A stretch of DNA of 5,676 nt from Bacillota bacterium (lineage in GTDB: Bacteria > Bacillota > Clostridia > Oscillospirales > Ruminococcaceae), in assembly GCA_029550985.1 (NCBI GenBank), contig JAKPGH010000120.1, forward strand, positions 1-5,676, read 5' to 3'. This document shows, in pieces, positions 1 through 5,676 of this stretch; position 1 is the stretch's first letter, and each line of letters starts with the position of its first letter. Made by a program: the position numbers and the translations under genes. The notes beneath the pieces were generated by a model. It had not been told where the DNA came from and did not search any database. It worked only from the letters and a program-made list of their open reading frames with translations.

Positions 1-111
1 TTCCCCCACGGCCAGGCTTTCGATGTTGTATCCCCGGCGGGCAAAGAGTCCGGCGGTGCGGGAAAGAACACCGGACCTGTTTTCCACCAGTACCGACAGA
101 ATGTATTTCAC
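1..111 (-). CDS. ilvN: Acetolactate synthase small (regulatory) subunit, 5' end only
   Basis: Only the first 37 codons lie in the window; the rest is cut off by the left edge. The peptide begins MKYILSVLVENRSGVLSRTA and continues through GLFARRGYNIESLAVG, the typical first half of the IlvN/IlvH ACT domain (beta strand, then the GVLSR-type turn and helix, then the RGYNIESL segment). In the family this ACT domain binds the feedback inhibitor, usually valine, and the subunit activates the catalytic IlvB partner. The start is a GTG at 109-111 whose last two bases are shared with the ilvB TGA stop (GTGA overlap). A strong GGAGGAGG ribosome binding site 7 nt upstream supports it, and no ATG fits the domain. 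Position directly behind ilvB is the standard partner arrangement. Identification is confident; whether the C-terminal domain is complete cannot be judged. Confidence 0.93.
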   Translation of the reverse strand, partial: MKYILSVLVENRSGVLSRTAGLFARRGYNIESLAVGE

Positions 112-1724
112 GTCGTCTCCTCCTCCGGGTGGATGGCACACTCCAGCAGGCAGCTTTCGGGGCTTGCCAGCATGCGTTCCAAAGCCTGCTCCGCCTGTTT
201 AAGGTCGGTGGCGAAGGCGTATTCCATGCCGTAAGCCTCGGCAATCTTTCCAAAGTCGGGGCTGCCGGAAAGGTCCACCGCCATCTTTCTGCCATTGTAT
301 TGAGAGCGCTGGATGCTGTATACCATGCCCAGCAAACCGTTGCTCATCAGGATGATTTTGACGGGAATGTCGTGCTGCCGTATGGTGGCCAGCTCATTCA
401 TGGACATTTGGAAAGCGCCGTCCCCGCAAACGGCCACCACGCAGCGATTGGGGTCCGCCGCCTTAGCTCCCATGGCCGCCGGGATGCTGTAGCCCATGGT
501 GCCCATTCCCCCGGTGGTGAGGAAGCGTCCGTCGGCGCAGAAGTTGCGGGCCGACCAAATTTGGTTCTGGCCCACATCGGCCACATACACCGAGTTCCCT
601 GGCAGTTTGGAACAAATCATGCGGACCAGGGCGTCGGGGCTGATATAGCCGGGTTTGGGTTGCTTTTGGGCATTTCTTGCCCGCTCCTCCTCCCGGATTT
701 GGTCCAGCTCGGCGGTCCAGTCGGCCCATTCCCCTTTGGTGGCCAGTTGCCCCAAATGGGTCAGCACGTCGGCGGCATCCCCCACCAGAGGGATGGTGGT
801 GCCCATGTTTTTGCCGATTTCGGCGGCGTCAATGTCAATGTGCACCACCGTGGCTTCCAGGGAATCGGGGCTGGTAATGGCCCGGTCCCCCACCCGTGCG
901 CCAATCAGCATCAAGAAGTCGCTGCGGGCGACGGCCGTGTTTCCCGTGGTGGTGCCCATCATGCCCAGCATTCCGTAATAAAAAGGGTGATTGGCCGGCA
1001 TGGCGCCCACACCCATCAGGGTGGAGACCACGGGAATTTCCATCTGTTCGGCAAAGGAGCGGATGGCCTGCTGGGCGTTGGAGAGGAACACCCCGCCCCC
1101 TACGCAGATGACCGGACGCTTTGCCCCCTGAATGGCCTGAGCCACCTTGCGAATCTGCAGCGGATGGCCGGCATGAGGCGGCTTGTAGCCCCGAATGGAG
1201 ACGCTTTCCGGGTAGGAAAAATCGATGAGCTGCCGCTGAATGTCCACCGGAACGTCGATGAGCACCGGGCCTTTCCGTCCGGTGGAGGCAATGTAGAAAG
1301 CCTCCTTGAAGATGCGGGGCAAATCCGCCGCTGACTTCACCAGGTAGCTGTGTTTGGTGAAAGGCTCCACCGCGCCGGTGGTGTCCACCTCCTGGAACAC
1401 ATCCCGCCCCAGCTGGTTCAAAGCCACCTGTCCGGTGATGGCGACGAGGGGAATGCTGTCGCTGTAGGCGGTGGCAATGGCGGTGAACAGATTGGTGGCT
1501 CCCGGGCCGGAGGTGGCGACACAAACTCCGGGCCTTCCCGAAATGCGGGCGTACCCGCTGGCCGCATGGCCTGCTCCCTGCTCGGTGCGGGTGAGGATGT
1601 GGCGTATGGAAGAATCGTAAAGGCTGTCATAAAAGGGTGCGATGGCGGCGCCGGGATACCCAAAAACCACCGAGACGCCTTCCATCTCCAGACAGCGCAC
1701 CATGGCTTGCGCGCCTGTCATCAT
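108..1724 (-). CDS. ilvB: Acetolactate (acetohydroxyacid) synthase large catalytic subunit
   Basis: 538-residue ThDP- and FAD-dependent enzyme that condenses two pyruvates to 2-acetolactate, or pyruvate with 2-ketobutyrate to 2-aceto-2-hydroxybutyrate; cytosolic, first common step of branched-chain synthesis. The usual three domains are visible. The N-terminal Pyr domain has the catalytic glutamate at E48 (RTEQGA) and the TSGPGATN signature at 71-78. The central FAD-binding region spans about 190-340, with the conserved arginine probably R281 (GDR). The C-terminal ThDP domain has GDG at 434-436 and the metal-ligand asparagine N462. Length is slightly below the common 550-570. Oddities: the usual NN pair is SN (461-462), keeping the ligand residue; the conserved active-site Trp is I471; the QVP loop reads QVA (99-101); YPGG reads YPGA. 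Two ATGs stand in tandem; I chose the first because GAGGTG lies 8 nt upstream. A catabolic AlsS is less likely, given the ilvN partner and leu neighbours. Confidence 0.95.
   Translation of the reverse strand: MMTGAQAMVRCLEMEGVSVVFGYPGAAIAPFYDSLYDSSIRHILTRTEQGAGHAASGYARISGRPGVCVATSGPGATNLFTAIATAYSDSIPLVAITGQVALNQLGRDVFQEVDTTGAVEPFTKHSYLVKSAADLPRIFKEAFYIASTGRKGPVLIDVPVDIQRQLIDFSYPESVSIRGYKPPHAGHPLQIRKVAQAIQGAKRPVICVGGGVFLSNAQQAIRSFAEQMEIPVVSTLMGVGAMPANHPFYYGMLGMMGTTTGNTAVARSDFLMLIGARVGDRAITSPDSLEATVVHIDIDAAEIGKNMGTTIPLVGDAADVLTHLGQLATKGEWADWTAELDQIREEERARNAQKQPKPGYISPDALVRMICSKLPGNSVYVADVGQNQIWSARNFCADGRFLTTGGMGTMGYSIPAAMGAKAADPNRCVVAVCGDGAFQMSMNELATIRQHDIPVKIILMSNGLLGMVYSIQRSQYNGRKMAVDLSGSPDFGKIAEAYGMEYAFATDLKQAEQALERMLASPESCLLECAIHPEEETT
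119..126 (-). promoter_or_regulatory. Ribosome binding site of ilvN
   Basis: The transcript reads GGAGGAGG here, followed by 7 nt and then GTG. The site lies inside the last codons of ilvB. It settles the choice of the GTG start for ilvN and indicates that the small subunit is translated strongly, either by fresh initiation or by coupling to termination of ilvB. Confidence 0.8.
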
Positions 1725-1799
1725 AGGGTTTGCACCTCATTTCTTTTTGGGAGTCTGATAGATTTATTGTTTCCAGTTTAAGAGGTTGCGCCGCTCCCG
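1725..1799 (-). other. leuB-ilvB intergenic spacer
   Basis: This 75 bp gap is the longest non-coding stretch of the window and is visibly AT-rich against its GC-rich surroundings. It holds the ilvB ribosome binding site and most of a possible promoter. A 5 bp GGGAG/CTCCC complement (1794-1798 with 1749-1753) encloses 40 nt and is followed by A residues rather than U residues on the transcript, so it is not a terminator. No small ORF was recognised. Confidence 0.7.
1733..1738 (-). promoter_or_regulatory. Ribosome binding site of ilvB
   Basis: The transcript reads GAGGTG, 8 nt before the first of two adjacent ATG codons (1722-1724 and 1719-1721). The spacing favours the first ATG, as the second would be 11 nt away. 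It is a weaker match to AGGAGG than the sites of leuC, leuD and ilvN. Confidence 0.6.
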
Positions 1800-1803
1800 T
1801 CAA
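1775..1803 (-). promoter_or_regulatory. Possible internal sigma-A-type promoter before ilvBN
   Basis: On the minus strand, TTGACG (1798-1803, 5 of 6 to the -35 consensus) overlaps the leuB stop codon. It is followed after 17 nt by TAAACT (1775-1780, 4 of 6 to the -10 consensus). It sits in the 75 bp leuB-ilvB gap, the longest and most AT-rich spacer of the window. A start just downstream would leave a leader of roughly 45 nt before ilvB. The -10 match is modest and there is no extended -10 TG, so this is tentative. Confidence 0.3.
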
Positions 1804-2879
1804 TCCCTTTCGAGAGCGGAGAGAATATGAGCCGTCATGGCTTTGGTGCCCACCACAAGCTCACCTTTTGACGCCAAATCCGCGGTGCGAACGCCCGCTT
1901 CCAATACCCGGTTGACCGCCTGTTCGACGGCGTCCGCCGCCGCGGGCTGGCCGAGGGAGTAGCGGAGCATCATAGCCGCCGACAGAATGGCGGCAATGGG
2001 GTTGGCGATGTCTTTGCCCGCCAAATCGGGGGCGGAGCCGTGAATGGGCTCATAGAGCCCCAGGGTGCTTTCCCCCAACGAGGCGGAGGGCAACATGCCA
2101 ATAGAACCCGTAATCTGAGAGGCTTCATCCGAAAGAATATCCCCAAACAGGTTGGAGGTGACGATGGTGTCGAACTGGCGGGGGTCCCGCACCAGCTGCA
2201 TGGCGGCGTTGTCCACATACATGTGGGTCAGCTCCACGTCGGGGTATTGGGCGGAAAGCTCTATGGCTGTTTCCCTCCACAGGCGGGAACTTTCCAACAC
2301 GTTGGCTTTGTCCACCGAGCACAGGCGGCCCCGACGCTTCCTTGCAATGTCAAAGGCGACGCGGAGGATGCGGCGGATTTCCTCGACGGTGTAGCTTTCG
2401 GTATCGAAGGCGCGGGTCATACCGTTCTTTTCTTCCCGCCCCCGCTCTCCGAAATAGATGCCACCGGTCAACTCCCGCACCATCATCAAATCCAGGCCCT
2501 CCCCCAAAATTTCATCCTTTAGGGGGGAAGCGGCGCGCAGCGCCGGATAGACCACCGCCGGCCGCAGGTTGGCAAACAGCTTTAAGCTGGCCCGGATGCG
2601 AAGCAGGCCTTTTTCCGGCCGCGCATCGCCGGGCAGTTGGTCCCACTTGGGGCCGCCCACCGCGCCCAGCAAAACGGCGGCGGAGCTTTTGCAGATGCGG
2701 ATGGTTTCCTCCGGCAAGGGGTCGCCGGTCCGGTCGATGGCTATCCCCCCAATGAGGGCGGGAACGGGCCGAACGGAAAATCCAAACCGCTTGGCGGCGG
2801 CTTTCAGCACCTCCATCGCAGCTTGGGTGATTTCGGGACCGATGCCGTCCCCCGCCAGTACGGCGATGTCATAGGTCAT
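1800..2879 (-). CDS. leuB: 3-isopropylmalate dehydrogenase
   Basis: 359-residue cytosolic enzyme, the usual family length, which oxidises and decarboxylates (2R,3S)-3-isopropylmalate with NAD+ to 2-oxoisocaproate, the direct precursor of leucine. The family landmarks are all present: GDGIGPE at 10-16; substrate-binding arginines R96, R106 (NLRPA) and R135 (VRELTGGIYFG, with Y142); K191 (SVDK) and D223 (YVDN) expected across the dimer interface; metal-binding D247 and D251 (FGDILSDEAS); and the NAD-site segment HGSAPDLAGKDIANP at 280-294, where D285 fits NAD rather than NADP use. The VRELTGGIYFG wording separates it from isocitrate and tartrate dehydrogenases. Its ATG shares 4 bases with the leuD stop (ATGA), and an AGGGAG site lies 7 nt upstream inside leuD, so translation is probably coupled to leuD. 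No truncation or missing key residue seen. Confidence 0.97.
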   Translation of the reverse strand: MTYDIAVLAGDGIGPEITQAAMEVLKAAAKRFGFSVRPVPALIGGIAIDRTGDPLPEETIRICKSSAAVLLGAVGGPKWDQLPGDARPEKGLLRIRASLKLFANLRPAVVYPALRAASPLKDEILGEGLDLMMVRELTGGIYFGERGREEKNGMTRAFDTESYTVEEIRRILRVAFDIARKRRGRLCSVDKANVLESSRLWRETAIELSAQYPDVELTHMYVDNAAMQLVRDPRQFDTIVTSNLFGDILSDEASQITGSIGMLPSASLGESTLGLYEPIHGSAPDLAGKDIANPIAAILSAAMMLRYSLGQPAAADAVEQAVNRVLEAGVRTADLASKGELVVGTKAMTAHILSALERD

Positions 2880-3379
2880 GGCTGGCTCCCCTCTCCCCTG
2901 GATTTGATGTAGTTAACCAGCCCCCCGGCGGAGATGATTTCCTGCATAAAGGACGGAAAGGGGGTGGCGGTGTAGGTGCCGCCCCGGGTGAGGTTGCGGA
3001 TGGTGCCGGTGTCCAAATCCACCTCAATTTCGTCCCCGCTTTGGGCCTCCTCGGCGGCTTCGGGACATTCCAGCACCGGCAATCCGATGTTGATGGCGTT
3101 GCGGAAAAAGATGCGGGCAAAGTTTTTGGCAATCACGCAGCTGATGCCCGACGCCTTGATGGCAATGGGGGCATGCTCCCGGCTGGAGCCGCAGCCGAAG
3201 TTGAGGCCTCCTACCATAATGTCCCCCGGTTGGACCCGCCGGACAAAGTCCTTGTCAATATCCTCCATACAGTGGGCGGCAAGGTTGGCAGGGTCGGGGT
3301 TGTTCAAAGTTCGGGCGGGGATGATGACGTCGGTGTCGATATGGTCGCCGTATTTATGTGCAAAGCCCTTGCATTTCAT
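2876..3379 (-). CDS. leuD: 3-isopropylmalate dehydratase small subunit
   Basis: 167-residue swivelling-domain subunit that pairs with LeuC to isomerise 2-isopropylmalate to 3-isopropylmalate through isopropylmaleate. The length is that of the short archaeal/clostridial LeuD type rather than the ~200-residue E. coli type. Visible motifs are GDHIDTDVIIPAR at 11-23, the substrate loop GCGSSREHAP at 62-71 with the expected catalytic S65 and substrate-contacting R67, and NFARIFFRNAINIGLP at 86-101. The specificity loop after PAR reads TLNN (24-27), where many related proteins have a tyrosine first. The start is supported by a perfect AGGAGG 8 nt upstream. It follows leuC by 39 bp and overlaps leuB by 4 bp. 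A homoaconitase-type small subunit is possible from sequence alone, but the leuA, leuC and leuB neighbours make the leucine role far more likely. Confidence 0.95.
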   Translation of the reverse strand: MKCKGFAHKYGDHIDTDVIIPARTLNNPDPANLAAHCMEDIDKDFVRRVQPGDIMVGGLNFGCGSSREHAPIAIKASGISCVIAKNFARIFFRNAINIGLPVLECPEAAEEAQSGDEIEVDLDTGTIRNLTRGGTYTATPFPSFMQEIISAGGLVNYIKSRGEGSQP

Positions 3380-3387
3380 GGGCCGTT

Positions 3388-3393
3388 CCTCCT
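3388..3393 (-). promoter_or_regulatory. Ribosome binding site of leuD
   Basis: A perfect AGGAGG on the transcript, 8 nt before the leuD ATG, in the 39 bp leuC-leuD spacer. No other regulatory element or hairpin is apparent in that spacer. Confidence 0.8.
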
Positions 3394-3418
3394 CTCTGCG
3401 ATTTCCCCAAATGTGGCG

Positions 3419-4678
3419 TTACAGCGAGTGGGGCGAGGTGATGTAGCCGGTCACCGCCGAAGCGGCAGCCACCGCGGGAGACGCCAGGTACACTTCGCTG
3501 TCCACATGGCCCATGCGGCCGACAAAGTTGCGGTTGGTGGTGGAAACGCACCGCTCTCCCGGAGCAAGGATTCCCATATGCCCTCCCAGGCAGGGGCCGC
3601 AGGTGGGGGTAGAAACCGCCGCTCCCGCTTTGACGAAGATGTCCATCAGCCCTTCCTCCACGCACTGCAGCCAGACTTCCTGGGTGGCGGGGATGATGAG
3701 GCACCGCACACGGTCCGCAACGGTGCGGCCCTTTAAAATTTCGGCGGCGGCCCGCATATCGCTGATTCTGCCGTTGGTGCAGGAGCCGATGACCACCTGG
3801 TCGATGGCAATACGGGCATCTTCCGCTTCCTGAATGGTTTTGGCGTTTTCCGGCAGATGGGGAAACGCCACCGTCATCGGCACCTCGTCCAGTTGGATGA
3901 CCAATTCCCGGGCGTACGGGGCGTCGGGGTCGGCGGTGTATGCCACACCCGGGGAGGCGCCGTGGGCGGAAAGGTATTCCAGCGTCCGGCCGTCCACCGG
4001 GAAGATGCCGTTTTTGGCGCCGGCCTCAATGGCCATGTTGGCGATGGTAAAGCGGTCGTCCATGGAAAGGGAGTCGATATCCCCCGCAAACTCCAGGGAC
4101 TGGTACCGGGCGCCGTCCACTCCCAACATACCGATGAGGTGGAGGATGACGTCCTTGCCCGACACATAGGGCCTAAGCTTTCCCCGAAGGGTGACCTTAA
4201 TGGCCTCCGGGACTTTGAACCAGGCCTTTCCCGTCGCCATGCCCGCCGCCATGTCGGTGGAGCCGACCCCTGTGGCGAAGGCACCCAGGGCGCCGTGGGT
4301 GCAGGTGTGGCTGTCGGCGCCAATCACCACGTCCCCCGGTTTGATGAGGCCCTTTTCCGGCAGCAGGGCGTGTTCGATTCCCACCCTGCCCACCTCAAAA
4401 TAGTGGACTTTCATCCTGCGGGCAAACTCCCGGGTTTTCTTTGCCAGTTGGGCGGCGGCGATATCCTTGTTGGGGGTGAAGTGGTCGGGCACCAGAGCCA
4501 CCTTGTCGGGGTCGAACACCCGGTCCGCCCCCATTTTGTAAAACTCGTCGATGGCCACCGGGCCGGTGATGTCGTTGGCAAACACAAAGTCCAGCTTGCA
4601 CTCAACGAGCTGGCCGGCCGTCACGTAAGGCAGGCCGGTTTTGGCCGCCAGAATCTTCTGCGTCATGGTCATTGCCAT
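3419..4678 (-). CDS. leuC: 3-isopropylmalate dehydratase large subunit
   Basis: 419-residue aconitase-superfamily subunit carrying the 4Fe-4S cluster that dehydrates and rehydrates isopropylmalate together with LeuD. The three cluster cysteines are C300 (VIGSCTNGR), C360 and C363 (TPTCGPCLGG). Other landmarks are DHFTPNKD at 65-72, GADSHTCTHGALGAFATGVG at 120-139, and the C-terminal STTNRNFVGRMGH at 379-391. The length fits the short LeuC/HacA-like family of archaea and clostridia (about 420), not the ~466-residue E. coli form, and agrees with the short LeuD. Three ATGs occur in the first five codons; the first is chosen because GGAAGGAGG ends 7 nt before it. It begins 25 bp after leuA and is followed 39 bp later by leuD. 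The cluster is expected to be oxygen-sensitive, as in relatives. No disabled residue seen. Confidence 0.96.
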   Translation of the reverse strand: MAMTMTQKILAAKTGLPYVTAGQLVECKLDFVFANDITGPVAIDEFYKMGADRVFDPDKVALVPDHFTPNKDIAAAQLAKKTREFARRMKVHYFEVGRVGIEHALLPEKGLIKPGDVVIGADSHTCTHGALGAFATGVGSTDMAAGMATGKAWFKVPEAIKVTLRGKLRPYVSGKDVILHLIGMLGVDGARYQSLEFAGDIDSLSMDDRFTIANMAIEAGAKNGIFPVDGRTLEYLSAHGASPGVAYTADPDAPYARELVIQLDEVPMTVAFPHLPENAKTIQEAEDARIAIDQVVIGSCTNGRISDMRAAAEILKGRTVADRVRCLIIPATQEVWLQCVEEGLMDIFVKAGAAVSTPTCGPCLGGHMGILAPGERCVSTTNRNFVGRMGHVDSEVYLASPAVAAASAVTGYITSPHSL

Positions 4679-4685
4679 AATGCTG

Positions 4686-4694
4686 CCTCCTTCC
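4686..4694 (-). promoter_or_regulatory. Ribosome binding site of leuC
   Basis: The transcript reads GGAAGGAGG, 7 nt before the first ATG of leuC. This selects that codon over the in-frame ATGs at codons 3 and 5. The site fills most of the 25 bp leuA-leuC spacer, leaving no room for a terminator there. Confidence 0.8.
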
Positions 4695-4703
4695 GGTGAT
4701 TCC

Positions 4704-5676
4704 CTATACCCGGACCCGTTCTACATGGGCAAGAGCCCGATTGATGGCGTTGACGTAGGCGAGGATGGAAGCTTCGATAATGTCGGTGGAAACCCCTCGG
4801 CCGGTGAAGGTTTTCCCATCCCGGTTGACCCGGACAATCACTTCGCCCAAAGCGTCCTCTCCTTCGGTGACCGCCTTGATGTCGTAGGCTGTCAGATGCC
4901 ACTCCCCTCCCACAATCTGGGCGGCGGCGTTGTAGGCCGCGTCGATGGGACCGTCGCCGGTGGCGGCCTGGGTGAATTCCTGGTCGTTGTGCACCAGGGT
5001 GACGCTGGCCATGGCGTGCATCTTGTTGCCGCTTTGAATCTGGAAGGTTTCCAGCCGGTAGAACTCGGGAACCTCCGCCACCTTTTGGGTAATCAGCACT
5101 TCCAAATCCTGGTCGGTGATGGTTTTCTTCCTGTCGGCCAACACCTTGAAGCGGGCAAAGGCGTCGTCGATTTCTTCTTTGGAAAGGTTGTAGCCCATGG
5201 AGCTGAGCTTTTCGGTAAAAGCGTGGCGCCCGGACAGTTTGCCCAGCACCAACGTGCTGTCGGTTTTGCCCACCGACTGGGGAGTCATAATCTCGTAGGT
5301 CATGGGGTTGGCCAGAACGCCGTGCTGGTGGATGCCCGATTCGTGGGCGAAGGCGTTGGCGCCCACAATGGCCTTGTTGACGGCCACCGGAACGCCGGTA
5401 AACTTGGAAACTCTCTGGCTGGTGCGGTAAATTTTGGTGGTGTCGATGCCGTGCTCCAAGCCGTAGTAGCTGGAACGCACCGTCAGGGCCATCACCGCTT
5501 CTTCCATGGAGCAGTTGCCGGCCCGCTCGCCCAAGCCGTTGATGGTGGTCTCAATTTGCCGGGCGCCGTTTTCGATGGCGGAAAGGGTGTTGGCGACGGC
5601 CATTCCCAAATCGTTGTGGCAGTGGACGCTGACCACAGCCTTGGAGATATTGGGTACGTTTTGAAAGATGCTTTGA
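4704..5676 (-). CDS. leuA: 2-isopropylmalate synthase, 3' portion (N-terminus outside window)
   Basis: Catalyses the first committed leucine step: acetyl-CoA plus 2-ketoisovalerate to 2-isopropylmalate. The last 323 codons are here, ending in TAG; the family is about 510 residues, so roughly 190 are missing beyond the right edge. The reading frame is open to the edge and its translation (NVPNISKAVVSVHCHNDLG) matches the family, so the GTG at 5634-5636 is an internal valine. In partial numbering, the metal-binding HxH is H18/H20 and the conserved asparagine is N54 (GERAGN). FAHESGIHQHG spans 109-119, and LGKLSGRHAF spans 144-153 in the linker. The C-terminal leucine-binding regulatory domain runs from about 205 to the end, with GDGPIDAAYNA (240-250) and GRGVSTDIIEASI (292-304). 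An intact regulatory domain predicts leucine feedback inhibition. Homocitrate or citramalate synthase is less likely given the leuCDB neighbours. Confidence 0.95.
   Translation of the reverse strand, partial: QSIFQNVPNISKAVVSVHCHNDLGMAVANTLSAIENGARQIETTINGLGERAGNCSMEEAVMALTVRSSYYGLEHGIDTTKIYRTSQRVSKFTGVPVAVNKAIVGANAFAHESGIHQHGVLANPMTYEIMTPQSVGKTDSTLVLGKLSGRHAFTEKLSSMGYNLSKEEIDDAFARFKVLADRKKTITDQDLEVLITQKVAEVPEFYRLETFQIQSGNKMHAMASVTLVHNDQEFTQAATGDGPIDAAYNAAAQIVGGEWHLTAYDIKAVTEGEDALGEVIVRVNRDGKTFTGRGVSTDIIEASILAYVNAINRALAHVERVRV

Noticed and set aside
129..1334. 401-codon open frame on the plus strand opposite ilvB
   Set aside because: It lies wholly antisense to a well-recognised gene, has a His/Gly-rich composition with no recognisable domain, and such frames are expected in GC-rich coding DNA.
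835..1524. 229-codon open frame on the minus strand inside ilvB
   Set aside because: It is the out-of-frame reading of ilvB, rich in His, Arg and Gly, with no domain; the ilvB frame carries all catalytic motifs.
1749..1798. GGGAG/CTCCC complement in the leuB-ilvB gap as a terminator or attenuator
   Set aside because: Only 5 bp of stem with a 40 nt loop, and the transcript continues with A residues rather than a U tract.
3857..4699. 280-codon open frame on the plus strand opposite leuC
   Set aside because: Antisense to leuC, no family resemblance, composition typical of a reverse-complement shadow.
5634..5636. GTG codon as the start of leuA
   Set aside because: The frame stays open upstream to the window edge and still encodes family-conserved residues (NVPNISKAV), so this is an internal valine of a gene cut by the edge.
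1..5676. Signs of a novel defence, mobile or other undescribed system
   Set aside because: All but about 140 bases are accounted for by six recognised biosynthetic genes; no repeats, inverted ends, integrase, toxin-like small gene or shift in base composition was seen apart from the short AT-rich spacer.

Overview
The window is one stretch of a branched-chain amino acid biosynthesis operon. Every gene reads on the minus strand, so transcription runs from high to low coordinates: leuA (3' part only), leuC, leuD, leuB, ilvB, ilvN (5' end only). Both edges cut genes, so the operon continues on each side. I see no RNA gene, mobile element, CRISPR array, tandem repeat or horizontally acquired island. 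No unknown gene system is visible: this is housekeeping metabolism, with some sequence peculiarities in the acetolactate synthase and one possible internal promoter.

Organism: probably a GC-rich (roughly 60% by eye) anaerobic Firmicute of the class Clostridia. The reasons are strong AGGAGG-type ribosome binding sites, tightly packed genes, short archaeal/clostridial-type LeuC (419 aa) and LeuD (167 aa) subunits, and an IlvB whose wording resembles clostridial homologues as I remember them. This is inference; no taxonomic marker is present.

Layout: leuA 4704-5676 (runs off the right edge), 25 bp gap, leuC 3419-4678, 39 bp gap, leuD 2876-3379, 4 bp ATGA overlap, leuB 1800-2879, 75 bp AT-rich gap, ilvB 108-1724, 4 bp GTGA overlap, ilvN 1-111 (runs off the left edge). 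No gene-free stretch exceeds 75 bp.

How it works: IlvBN makes 2-acetolactate and 2-aceto-2-hydroxybutyrate, the first step shared by valine, leucine and isoleucine. The valine route then yields 2-ketoisovalerate through ilvC and ilvD, which are not in this window. LeuA condenses 2-ketoisovalerate with acetyl-CoA, LeuCD isomerises the product, and LeuB oxidises it to the keto acid that is transaminated to leucine. Feedback control is expected at both committed steps: leucine on the LeuA C-terminal domain and valine (or another branched-chain amino acid) on the IlvN ACT domain. Any transcriptional leader, such as a T-box, would lie upstream of leuA outside the window.
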